Source: Erythrobacter donghaensis (GTDB lineage Bacteria > Pseudomonadota > Alphaproteobacteria > Sphingomonadales > Sphingomonadaceae). Taken from it: a stretch of DNA of 32,167 nt. A program made the translations under genes and the position numbers. The notes under the pieces are model-generated. The model ran no database searches, was not told the origin of the DNA, and was given only the letters and a program-made list of their open reading frames with translations. The stretch is taken from positions 1 to 32,167 of the forward strand of contig NZ_LSJS01000251.1 of NCBI RefSeq assembly GCF_001557325.1. Direction: 5' to 3'. Of this stretch, positions 8,374-15,162 are shown in pieces (position 1 is the stretch's first letter; every line of letters begins with the position of its first letter).

Positions 8374-9600
8374 TCAGACCAGCAGTTCGGCCGCCGGGCC
8401 ATGGCCGAGAAAGGCGCTCGGGGAGGCGGTGGCGCCATAGGCTCCGGCGCAGAACACCGCGACCAGATCGCCCACCTCGGCGCGCGGCATCATGGCATTG
8501 TCGGCGAGCCGGTCGAGCGGGGTGCACAGGCAGCCGACGATGTTGACCTCCTCGGTTGCTTCGGCCCCGTAGCGCGTTGCGATCGCGGAAGGATAGTTCC
8601 GGCGCACGACCGTGCCGAAATTGCCCGAGGCCGCCAGCTGGTGGTGCAGCCCGCCGTCGGTGACGAGGAAGATCACCCCGTGACTTTGCTTGCGATCGAT
8701 GACACGGGTCAGATAGACCCCCGCCTCGCCGACGAGAAAACGGCCTAGCTCCATGCACAATTCGGTTTCGGCCAGCGTAGAAGGCAGGTGCGCGACCCGC
8801 TCGGCGAGCGCCGCGCCGACTTTCGGCAGGTCGACCGGGGTATCGCCGGGGAAATAGGGGATGCCGAGCCCGCCGCCCATGTTGAGCTTGGGGCAAGGCG
8901 CGCCGATGGCTTCGGTCAGCTCGGCAGCAAGGCCGAGCACATTGGCCTGCGCTTCGATGATCGCCTCGGCGCTCAAGGTCTGGCTACCGGTGAAGATGTG
9001 GAGGCCGCGCCACTCGGCCCCTTGCGCGATCAGGTGCTTGGCGAGCGCGGGCACCCGCTCGGCATCGACCCCGAACTGTTTGGCCCCGCCGCCCATCTTC
9101 ATGCCCGATCCGGTGATCACGAAAGACGGGTTGACCCGCACCGCGATCCGCGGCGCGATGCCGAGCCGCTGGCCGATGGCAAGCGCGCGGTCGCCCTCGC
9201 CCTCGCTCTCGCAATTGAGCGTGACGCCCGCGGCGATGGCGGCCTCGAGCTCCGCGTCGCGCTTGCCGGGCCCGGCAAAGCTGATGCGGCGCGGGTCGAT
9301 CCCCGCCGCCTCGCACAGCTTCAATTCACCTGCCGAGGCGATGTCGAAGCCGTCGACCAGCGGTGCCATGTGGGCGATCACCGCAGGGTGCGGATTGGCC
9401 TTGACCGCGAAGTTCAGCCCCACCCGCGAAGGGAGCGCCGCGCGCAGCTGGGCGACGCGCGCGTCCAGCATCGCTCGCGAATAGACGAACAGCGGAGTGC
9501 GCCCGGCCTCGGCCGCCAGCTCGCTCGCGCGGCGGCCGCTGATGGCGAGTTCGCCCCCGATGGTCTCGAAGCCGGGAGGGATCGGGCCGACGGGCTTCAT
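8374..9600 (-). CDS. PLP-dependent decarboxylase, exosortase A system-associated (LysA-like, fold III)
   Basis: 408 aa, matching TIGR03099-type decarboxylases. The fold-III PLP domain has FAVKANPHP with the Schiff-base Lys at K67, the phosphate-binding Gly-rich motif NMGGGLGIPYF, and the second-domain active-site motif GCLCTPLDRL with the CxxxD arrangement of ornithine/diaminopimelate decarboxylases. By family it decarboxylates an amino acid, giving an amine; the true substrate in this locus is unknown. Its ATG at 9600 overlaps the stop of the upstream ligase (ATGA), so the two are translationally coupled. This supports a ligase-decarboxylase pathway feeding the exopolysaccharide system. Confidence 0.93.
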   Translation of the reverse strand: MKPVGPIPPGFETIGGELAISGRRASELAAEAGRTPLFVYSRAMLDARVAQLRAALPSRVGLNFAVKANPHPAVIAHMAPLVDGFDIASAGELKLCEAAGIDPRRISFAGPGKRDAELEAAIAAGVTLNCESEGEGDRALAIGQRLGIAPRIAVRVNPSFVITGSGMKMGGGAKQFGVDAERVPALAKHLIAQGAEWRGLHIFTGSQTLSAEAIIEAQANVLGLAAELTEAIGAPCPKLNMGGGLGIPYFPGDTPVDLPKVGAALAERVAHLPSTLAETELCMELGRFLVGEAGVYLTRVIDRKQSHGVIFLVTDGGLHHQLAASGNFGTVVRRNYPSAIATRYGAEATEEVNIVGCLCTPLDRLADNAMMPRAEVGDLVAVFCAGAYGATASPSAFLGHGPAAELLV

Positions 9601-11138
9601 TCCGCGAATTCCTTGTTGAGCTGCGCCTGCAATGCGGTGCGGTCGATCTTGCCGTTGGGATTGAGCGGCATCGCCTCGCGCCAGTGGATCATCTGCGGCT
9701 GCATGAAATTGGGGAGGTCACGCTGGAGCCGCCTGGCCAGCTCCTCGCGCGAGCCCTCGTCGCCGCGCACCACCAGATGCACCGCCTGCCCGAGGCGCGC
9801 ATGCGGCACGCCGAGCGCCACCGCTTCCGCCGCCAAGCCGGAGGCGAGCGCCGCCTCCTCGATCTCCTGCGGGGAGATGCGGTTGCCCGCGCTCTTGATC
9901 ATCGCATCGCGCCGCCCGGCAAAATAGAGCAGGCCATCCGCGTCGCGCTTCACCCGGTCGCCCGACCACACCGCCGTCCCGCCATATCGCGAGGCGGCAG
10001 GTGCGGGCTTGAACCTTTCGGCGGTGCGCTCGGGATCCTGCCAGTATCCTTGCGCGACCAGCGGGCCGCAATGGACCAGCTCGCCCTCCTCGCCATCGGC
10101 TGCGATCTCGCCCGCATCGTTCACCACAAGGATCTCGGCAAAGGGGATCGCCTTGCCCATCGAGGTGGGGTGGGTGTCGACCAGCGCCGGATCGAGATAG
10201 GTCGAGCGGAAGGCTTCGGTGAGGCCATACATCGGGAACAGCCGCGCCCCGGGGCACATCCCCCGAAGGCTCCGCACCAGATCCACCGTCAGCGCCCCGC
10301 CGCTGTTGGTGAGGCGGCGCAGCGGCGCGGCAGCATCAGCGGGCCACTCGGTCTCGGTCAGCTGCACCCACAAGGGCGGCACCGCGGCAAGCGTCGTCAC
10401 GCCATGCTTCGCGCATGCCTTGGCGACGTCCCTGGGGAAGAGGAAATCAAGCGGCACCACGCTCCCGCCAGCATACCACGTGCTCAAAAGCTGGTTCTGC
10501 CCGTAATCGAAGGACAGCGGCAGCACGGCAAGCGTCACGTCGTCGCCCTCGAGGCCGAGGTAATGCGCCACGCTCACCGCGCCGAGCCACATGTTGGCGT
10601 GGCTCAGCATCACCCCCTTGGGCCGACCGGTCGAGCCCGAGGTGTAGAGAATCGCCGCCAGCTCCGAATGATCGGCCTCGGAGGGGCCGCGTTCCAGCCC
10701 CGCCGCCTCCGCCGCCGCCAACGCCGCAGCCTCGTCCAGCACCATGCAGCCCTCGGGCAGATCGCCCGCCTCGAGGCTCGCGAGCCGCGAGGGCGTGCCG
10801 ATCAGCAGCGCCGCGCCGCTATCGGCAAGAATATGCGCCACCTGCGCGCGCTTGAGCAGCGGGTTGATCGGCACATGCACCAGCCCGGCGCGCGCCGCCG
10901 CCAGCGGCAGCAGGCAGGTCAGCTCCCCCTTGGCCGCCCAGCTCGCCACCCGCGAGGTCTTGGTCGGCACCTCGCGCGCCAGCCATCCGGCGAGCCGCGC
11001 GACACGCTGTCTTAACTCCTCGTGGTTAAGGCTGCGGTCGCGAAGCACCAGCGCCGGGCTCTCTCCGTAACCACCCGCCCCCGCCAGTTCGGCGAGGTGA
11101 TCGAGCGGACGCGGGGTCGGATCGGGCAGGTGCGGCAT
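9597..11138 (-). CDS. AMP-forming acyl-CoA ligase, exosortase A system-associated
   Basis: 513 aa from ATG 11138. ANL-family adenylating enzyme of the TIGR03098 type. The P-loop is LYTSGSTGRPKGVML (about residues 164-178), the A5 region is MYGLTEAFRST, the A8 hinge is YFAGRRDAMIKSAGNRIS, and the C-terminal catalytic Lys lies in NPNGKIDRTAL. It should activate a carboxylic acid as the adenylate and pass it to CoA or to the carrier protein encoded divergently at 12198. An in-frame GTG at 11147 would add three residues; neither start has a clear Shine-Dalgarno. The start is only 18 bases from the divergent acyltransferase start, so its promoter must lie inside that gene. Confidence 0.9.
   Translation of the reverse strand: MPHLPDPTPRPLDHLAELAGAGGYGESPALVLRDRSLNHEELRQRVARLAGWLAREVPTKTSRVASWAAKGELTCLLPLAAARAGLVHVPINPLLKRAQVAHILADSGAALLIGTPSRLASLEAGDLPEGCMVLDEAAALAAAEAAGLERGPSEADHSELAAILYTSGSTGRPKGVMLSHANMWLGAVSVAHYLGLEGDDVTLAVLPLSFDYGQNQLLSTWYAGGSVVPLDFLFPRDVAKACAKHGVTTLAAVPPLWVQLTETEWPADAAAPLRRLTNSGGALTVDLVRSLRGMCPGARLFPMYGLTEAFRSTYLDPALVDTHPTSMGKAIPFAEILVVNDAGEIAADGEEGELVHCGPLVAQGYWQDPERTAERFKPAPAASRYGGTAVWSGDRVKRDADGLLYFAGRRDAMIKSAGNRISPQEIEEAALASGLAAEAVALGVPHARLGQAVHLVVRGDEGSREELARRLQRDLPNFMQPQMIHWREAMPLNPNGKIDRTALQAQLNKEFAE
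11011..11030. repeat. Perfect inverted repeat CTTAAC-N8-GTTAAG in the ligase 5' coding region
   Basis: Two 6-base arms separated by 8 bases, inside the first 45 codons of the ligase and 127-146 bases upstream of the divergent acyltransferase start. TTAAC-type words are rare in this GC-rich sequence, and a similar TTAAC-N7-GTTAA pair lies at 8339-8355. It could be an operator for the divergent promoter pair, or chance. Confidence 0.35.
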
Positions 11139-11156
11139 GAGGGACACGGACTTTCA

Positions 11157-12155
11157 GTGATCGAAGCGCGGTATCACGATAGCGTTAACGTCTTGCAAGC
11201 GCTGTCTGGGCTCGAGACGCGCGCGCCCTTCGATCGGCCCGCATGGTTTGCGCTGCTGGCCGAGACCGGGCTCGTGCCGCTCGTCGCCATCGCCAGCGAT
11301 GCCGAGAGCAGCGCCGCCCTTGCCCTGACCGAGAGCGCGGGGCGCATCACGCCCTTGCGCAACTGGTACTCATTCACCTGGCGCGAACTGGCTCCGGCGG
11401 GCGAAGCGGGTGATCGCCTGCTCGGAGCCATCGCGCGCCAGCTGAAGAACAGAGGCTGGCGCGTGACGCTCGAGCCCGTGCCCGAGGAGGACGGCTCGGC
11501 CGAGCGGCTGGCGCGCGCCTTCCGCGCGGCGGGCTGGCAGGTCGCGGTCGAACCCTGCGACATCAACCACGTGCTGCCCGTGCGCGGGCGCAGCTTCGCC
11601 GAATATTGGGAGAGCCGCCCCGGCCCGCTGCGCACCACCTTCCATCGCAAGGCGAAGAAGGTCGAGGTCGAGGTGCTGACGCGTTTCGACCCTGCCGTCT
11701 GGGCCGATTACGAGGCGATCTATGCCGCCAGCTGGAAGCCCGCCGAAGACCAGCCCGCGATGCTGCGCGCCTTCGCCGAAGCCGAGGGTGCGGCGGGCCG
11801 GCTGCGCCTCGGCATTGCCCGCGCCCAAGGCGTTGCGGTCGCGGCGCAGGCCTGGACGGTCGAGAACGGCACCGCCTACATCCACAAGCTCGCCTATCTC
11901 GAAAGCCACAGGCACCTTTCGGCCGGCACCACGCTGACTGCCGAACTGTTCCGCCACGTGATCGACGTCGACCACGTGGCGCTGGTCGATTTCGGCACCG
12001 GCGACCAGAGCTACAAGGCCGACTGGATGGAGGCAGTGCGCCCGCGCTACCGCATCGATTGCCTCGATCCGCGCTCCCCTCGCGCCTGGCCCGCGCTCGC
12101 CAAGCGGCTGCTGCGGCGAGGGCCAAACCTTGCGCCCGTGCCCGTGCATGGCTAA
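11157..12155 (+). CDS. GNAT-fold acyltransferase, CelD/BcsL type (Acetyltransf_6)
   Basis: 332 aa from GTG 11157. The C-terminal half has the signature of CelD/BcsL-type GNAT acyltransferases: TAYIHKLAYLESHRHLSAGT followed by LVDFGTGDQSYKADWM. The N-terminal APFDRPAWFALL is typical of sphingomonad relatives. Such enzymes are linked to acylation of sugars or lipids in polysaccharide loci; the substrate is unknown. It is the first gene of a plus-strand operon with a carrier protein 42 bases downstream and two exosortase-associated hydrolases. The upstream open frame to 11022 overlaps the ligase and is not protein-like. A GAGGGA lies 12 bases before the GTG, an unusually long spacing, so the start is less certain than the gene. 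Confidence 0.83.
   Translation: MIEARYHDSVNVLQALSGLETRAPFDRPAWFALLAETGLVPLVAIASDAESSAALALTESAGRITPLRNWYSFTWRELAPAGEAGDRLLGAIARQLKNRGWRVTLEPVPEEDGSAERLARAFRAAGWQVAVEPCDINHVLPVRGRSFAEYWESRPGPLRTTFHRKAKKVEVEVLTRFDPAVWADYEAIYAASWKPAEDQPAMLRAFAEAEGAAGRLRLGIARAQGVAVAAQAWTVENGTAYIHKLAYLESHRHLSAGTTLTAELFRHVIDVDHVALVDFGTGDQSYKADWMEAVRPRYRIDCLDPRSPRAWPALAKRLLRRGPNLAPVPVHG
11170..11198 (-). promoter_or_regulatory. Candidate promoter for the ligase-decarboxylase operon
   Basis: On the minus strand TTGCAA (11193-11198) and GATACC (11170-11175) are separated by 17 bases and would give a leader of about 25 bases before ATG 11138. Matches to the consensus boxes are partial (4/6 and 3/6). The site lies within the first codons of the divergent gene, in a locally AT-richer stretch with a GTTAAC. 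Low confidence. Confidence 0.27.
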
Positions 12156-12197
12156 GCCCCGCCGCCACGGCACGACAAGAAGGACGTTTGCACAGGG

Positions 12198-12482
12198 ATG
12201 ACCGTTTCGCACAATCTCGAAGGCGCCGGGCTCGACCGTGAACTCAAGGGCCTGATTGCCGATGTGCTGGGGCTCGATCCCGAACAGGCGCAGGCGCTCG
12301 GCCCGGAATCGGGGCTGTTCGGCCACTTGCCCGAGCTGGATTCGATGGCTGTCGCGGGGCTGCTGACCGAGATGGAAGACCGGCTCGGCATCGTGATCGA
12401 GGACGACGACGTCGATGGCGAGATGCTCGAAACCTATGGCGGCCTTCGCGCCTTCGCCGAGGCCAAGCTCGGCGGCCGCTGA
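12198..12482 (+). CDS. Acyl carrier protein
   Basis: 94 aa, acidic. The phosphopantetheine attachment motif is ELDSMAV with the modified Ser at residue 49. The helical pattern LKGLIADVLGLDPEQ ... LLTEMEDRLGIVIEDDDV is typical of stand-alone carrier proteins. It is not the fatty-acid AcpP (which has DSLD/DSLG and is normally beside fabF). Placed between the CelD-like acyltransferase and hydrolase 2, it probably carries the acyl or aminoacyl group activated by the divergent ligase. ATG 12198 is preceded by AGAAGGA about 14 bases upstream. Confidence 0.9.
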   Translation: MTVSHNLEGAGLDRELKGLIADVLGLDPEQAQALGPESGLFGHLPELDSMAVAGLLTEMEDRLGIVIEDDDVDGEMLETYGGLRAFAEAKLGGR

Positions 12483-12500
12483 GCCCGCCGTCCCGGCCGC

Positions 12501-13190
12501 GTGATCTCGACCTGGACCCCGCCCGCCCCCGACGGCACCCCGGCAGGCGAGGAACTGCTCATCGCCTTCGACCGCGGCCGCGACTTGCGGCTGCTGGTGT
12601 GCCCGGCCTGGTTCGACGAAGCGAACAAGCTGCGGCGCTTCACCCTCGAGGTGATGCGGCGGCTCGACCGCGCCGGAGTGGACTGCCTGCTCCCCGATCT
12701 GCCCGGCTGCAACGAGAGCCTAGCCCCGCTGCAATTTCAGACGCTTGAGGGCTGGCGTTCGCACATGATCGCGGCCGCCGAAGCCCTTCGCGCGACCCAC
12801 GTGCTCGCGATCCGGGCCGGCGCGCTTGTTGCGCCCCCCGCCCTGTCCGGCTGGCACTACGCCGCCCAATCCGGCCCCAAGCTGCTGCGCGGCATGATCC
12901 GCGCCCGCACCATCGCCGCGCGCGAGGCAGGGTGGGACGAGACCTCGGAGGCGCTGATGGCACAGGGGCGGGCCGAGGGCCTGACGCTCGGCGGCTGGGC
13001 GATCGGACCCGCGATGCTCGCGGCGCTTGAAGCCGCCGAGCCCGTGCTTGCCCCCGGTCAATCCGAGCTCGCCCAAAGCGCCCTCGGCGGCCCGGGCCTG
13101 TGGCTGCGCGCCGTGCCGGGCGAGGACGCAGGCCAGGCCGACCGCCTCGCCGCGCGGATCGTGCAGAGCCTCGCAGGCGCGCCCGCATGA
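12501..13190 (+). CDS. Exosortase A-associated hydrolase 2-like protein (alpha/beta fold, nucleophile missing)
   Basis: 229 aa from GTG 12501, 18 bases after the carrier-protein stop. It aligns by pattern with the hydrolase 2 family of XrtA loci (TIGR03101): LLVCPAWFDEANKLRRFT, then CLLPDLPGCNES, then the position of the nucleophile elbow reading LAIRAGALVAPPAL. There is no GxSxG; the elbow carries Gly/Ala instead of Ser or Cys, as I recall for the family in general. It may therefore be a binding or structural protein rather than a hydrolase. No alternative ATG is available, and no clear Shine-Dalgarno precedes the GTG. Its stop overlaps the start of hydrolase 1 (ATGA). Confidence 0.82.
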   Translation: MISTWTPPAPDGTPAGEELLIAFDRGRDLRLLVCPAWFDEANKLRRFTLEVMRRLDRAGVDCLLPDLPGCNESLAPLQFQTLEGWRSHMIAAAEALRATHVLAIRAGALVAPPALSGWHYAAQSGPKLLRGMIRARTIAAREAGWDETSEALMAQGRAEGLTLGGWAIGPAMLAALEAAEPVLAPGQSELAQSALGGPGLWLRAVPGEDAGQADRLAARIVQSLAGAPA

Positions 13191-13969
13191 GCCGACGCTC
13201 GCACCCCTTCGCCTGCGACGGGCTGATGCTCGCCGGGACGCATGACAGCGCGCCCGGCACGAGCGGGCTGCTCATCGTCAGCGGCGGCAACGAGATCCGC
13301 GCGGGCGCCTTCGGCGGGCAGGCCGACATGGCCGCGCGCATCGCCGCGGCGGGCTTTCCGGTCTTCCGCTTCGACCGCCGCGGGGTGGGCGACAGCGAGG
13401 GCGAGAACCGCGGCTTCCGCCACTCCGCCACAGACATCGCCTGCGCGCTCGAAGCGTTCCGCGCGGTTGCCCCGCAGGTCACCAGCGTGATCGCCTTCGG
13501 CAATTGCGATGCGGCCTCGGCGCTGATGCTGACGGGTGGCGCGCGGTGCGACGCTCTGGTGCTCTCCAACCCCTGGACGATCGAGGAGAGCGACACCGAC
13601 GACAGCATTCCGCCGCCCGCCGCCTTGCGCTCGCGGTATCTCGAAAGGCTAAAGAATCCTCGCGAGATCATGCGGTTGCTTGGCGGAGGTGTGAACCTGC
13701 GCAAACTCGCACGCGGGGTGGTCCACGCGATGAGGCCGCCGCCGCCGTCCTCGCGCCTCGCGCAGGAGATGGCCGCCGGGCTGGCAGGCTTCACCGGCGA
13801 CGTGCGCATCCTGCTCGCCACTGCCGACCGCACCGCGCAGGTCTTCGAAGCCGCGTGGGACAGGAGCGACCCGCGCATCCGCCGCTGCGAGGGCGCGGGC
13901 CACGCCTATGTCGAGCCCGCACACCGCGCCTGGCTGGAAGCGCAGCTATTGGAGGCCCTGCGCGCTTAA
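13187..13969 (+). CDS. Exosortase A-associated hydrolase 1 (alpha/beta fold, Cys nucleophile)
   Basis: 260 aa. Alpha/beta-hydrolase of the TIGR03100 type: LLIVSGGNEIRAGAFGGQ (oxyanion region), FRFDRRGVGDSEGENRGF, and the nucleophile elbow FGNCDAASALM, with Cys107 where Ser is usual. A conserved His lies near the end (GAGHAYVEP). A Cys at the elbow suggests thioesterase or acyl-transfer chemistry, which would suit release of a group from the neighbouring carrier protein; this is inference. ATG 13187 overlaps the hydrolase 2 stop. The gene ends in TAA at 13967-13969, sharing bases with the TAA of the convergent methyltransferase. Confidence 0.88.
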   Translation: MSRRSHPFACDGLMLAGTHDSAPGTSGLLIVSGGNEIRAGAFGGQADMAARIAAAGFPVFRFDRRGVGDSEGENRGFRHSATDIACALEAFRAVAPQVTSVIAFGNCDAASALMLTGGARCDALVLSNPWTIEESDTDDSIPPPAALRSRYLERLKNPREIMRLLGGGVNLRKLARGVVHAMRPPPPSSRLAQEMAAGLAGFTGDVRILLATADRTAQVFEAAWDRSDPRIRRCEGAGHAYVEPAHRAWLEAQLLEALRA

Positions 13970-15162
13970 CGCTCGAACAGGCTCACCAGCTCGACATGGG
14001 TCGACCAGCGGAACTGGCCCACCGGGCGCAGTTTCGCGAGCCGGAAGCCCGCCTCGGCGAGCACGGCCGCATCGCGCGCCCAGCTCGAGGGGTTGCAGCT
14101 GACATAGACCACCCGCGCCAGCGTGCTCGCGGCGATCTCGGCGATCTGCGCGCGGGCGCCGGCACGCGGCGGATCGAGCAGCACGGCGTCGAAGCGGTTG
14201 AGCTCTGCCGGTTGCAGCGGCGCACGGAACAGGTCGCGGTGGAGCGCCAACACATTGCCCCCAGCCCACGCCCCGGCAGTCTTGCACGCGAGATGCGCGG
14301 CTTGTTCTGCCTCTACCGCCAATACCTTGCGGCCCTCTCTGAGCGCGAAGGCGAAGGTGCCGAGCCCCGCAAACAGGTCAGCCACCATCCGCGCGCCTTC
14401 AAGCCATGCGGCGGCATCGGCAGCCATCCGGCCTTCCGCATCCTGCGTCGCTTGCAGGAAGGCCCCTGGCGGCAAGCCGACCGGCACCCCGGCGAGCGTG
14501 ACCGTAACCGGCTCGGGCTCCCACATCGTCTCGGGCCCATAGCCCTGGTCGAAGGAAAGCCGTGCAAGTCCCTGTTCGCGCGCGAAATCGAGCGCCGCTT
14601 CGGTCGGGCCGAGGCCGTCCAGCGGGAAGTGCGAAAGGCTCGCCTCGACGCCCTGATCGGCGAGCGTCAGGTCGATCCCGACCATCGCCTTGGGGCCGTT
14701 CGCGGCGACGAATTGGCGCAAGGGGGCGATCAGCACGGCGAGCGCAGGATGCAGGACAGGGCACTCGGCAAGATCGACCACGCGGTGCGATCCGCCCTCG
14801 CGGTAGCCGAGCACCGCGCCCCGCGCGGTCCGCAACCCGTGCAGCCCCGCGCGGCGGCGGGTGTGCGGGGGCGAAAGGTGGACGGGGAGCAGCTCGGCAG
14901 GCTCCAGCCCCTGCCCGCGCGCAGCGTTGAGCACCCGGCCGCGAACGAAGTCCGAAAGCGTAGCCTCGTCAGCATGTTGCAACTGGCACCCGCCACAGGC
15001 CGCGAAGTGGGGACACGGCGGGGTCTGGTGGTGCGGGCCGGGGAGGATCGTCCCGCCCTCGTCCACGCTGTCGCCCGGTACCGCGCCTGCGACATGGCGA
15101 CCGGAGGCGGTGACGCCGTCGCCCTTGGCGGCGAGGCGGATGACGGGTTCGGGACTGCTCAC
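13966..15162 (-). CDS. Class I SAM-dependent RNA methyltransferase (TrmA/RlmC/RlmD family)
   Basis: 398 aa. Uracil-C5 RNA methyltransferase family. N-terminal short TRAM-like domain (RLAAKGDGVTASGRHVAGAVPGD), four Fe-S cluster cysteines C50, C56, C59 (CPHFAACGGCQLQH) and C134 (ECPVLHP), SAM-binding region LFAGLGTFAFAL, the DPPRAGA motif, and the catalytic VSCNPSSWARD with C356. The target U in tRNA or 23S rRNA cannot be decided from sequence; the domain order resembles RlmD-type enzymes. The start is GTG 15162, overlapping the TGA of the NAD(P)HX enzyme (GTGA). The 3' end abuts the convergent hydrolase with no room for a terminator. Confidence 0.92.
   Translation of the reverse strand: MSSPEPVIRLAAKGDGVTASGRHVAGAVPGDSVDEGGTILPGPHHQTPPCPHFAACGGCQLQHADEATLSDFVRGRVLNAARGQGLEPAELLPVHLSPPHTRRRAGLHGLRTARGAVLGYREGGSHRVVDLAECPVLHPALAVLIAPLRQFVAANGPKAMVGIDLTLADQGVEASLSHFPLDGLGPTEAALDFAREQGLARLSFDQGYGPETMWEPEPVTVTLAGVPVGLPPGAFLQATQDAEGRMAADAAAWLEGARMVADLFAGLGTFAFALREGRKVLAVEAEQAAHLACKTAGAWAGGNVLALHRDLFRAPLQPAELNRFDAVLLDPPRAGARAQIAEIAASTLARVVYVSCNPSSWARDAAVLAEAGFRLAKLRPVGQFRWSTHVELVSLFER

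Noticed and set aside
11955..11980. CACGTG words in the acyltransferase gene and elsewhere as further parS sites
   Set aside because: Their flanks do not contain the TGTT and AACA arms; only 26085-26100 meets the consensus.
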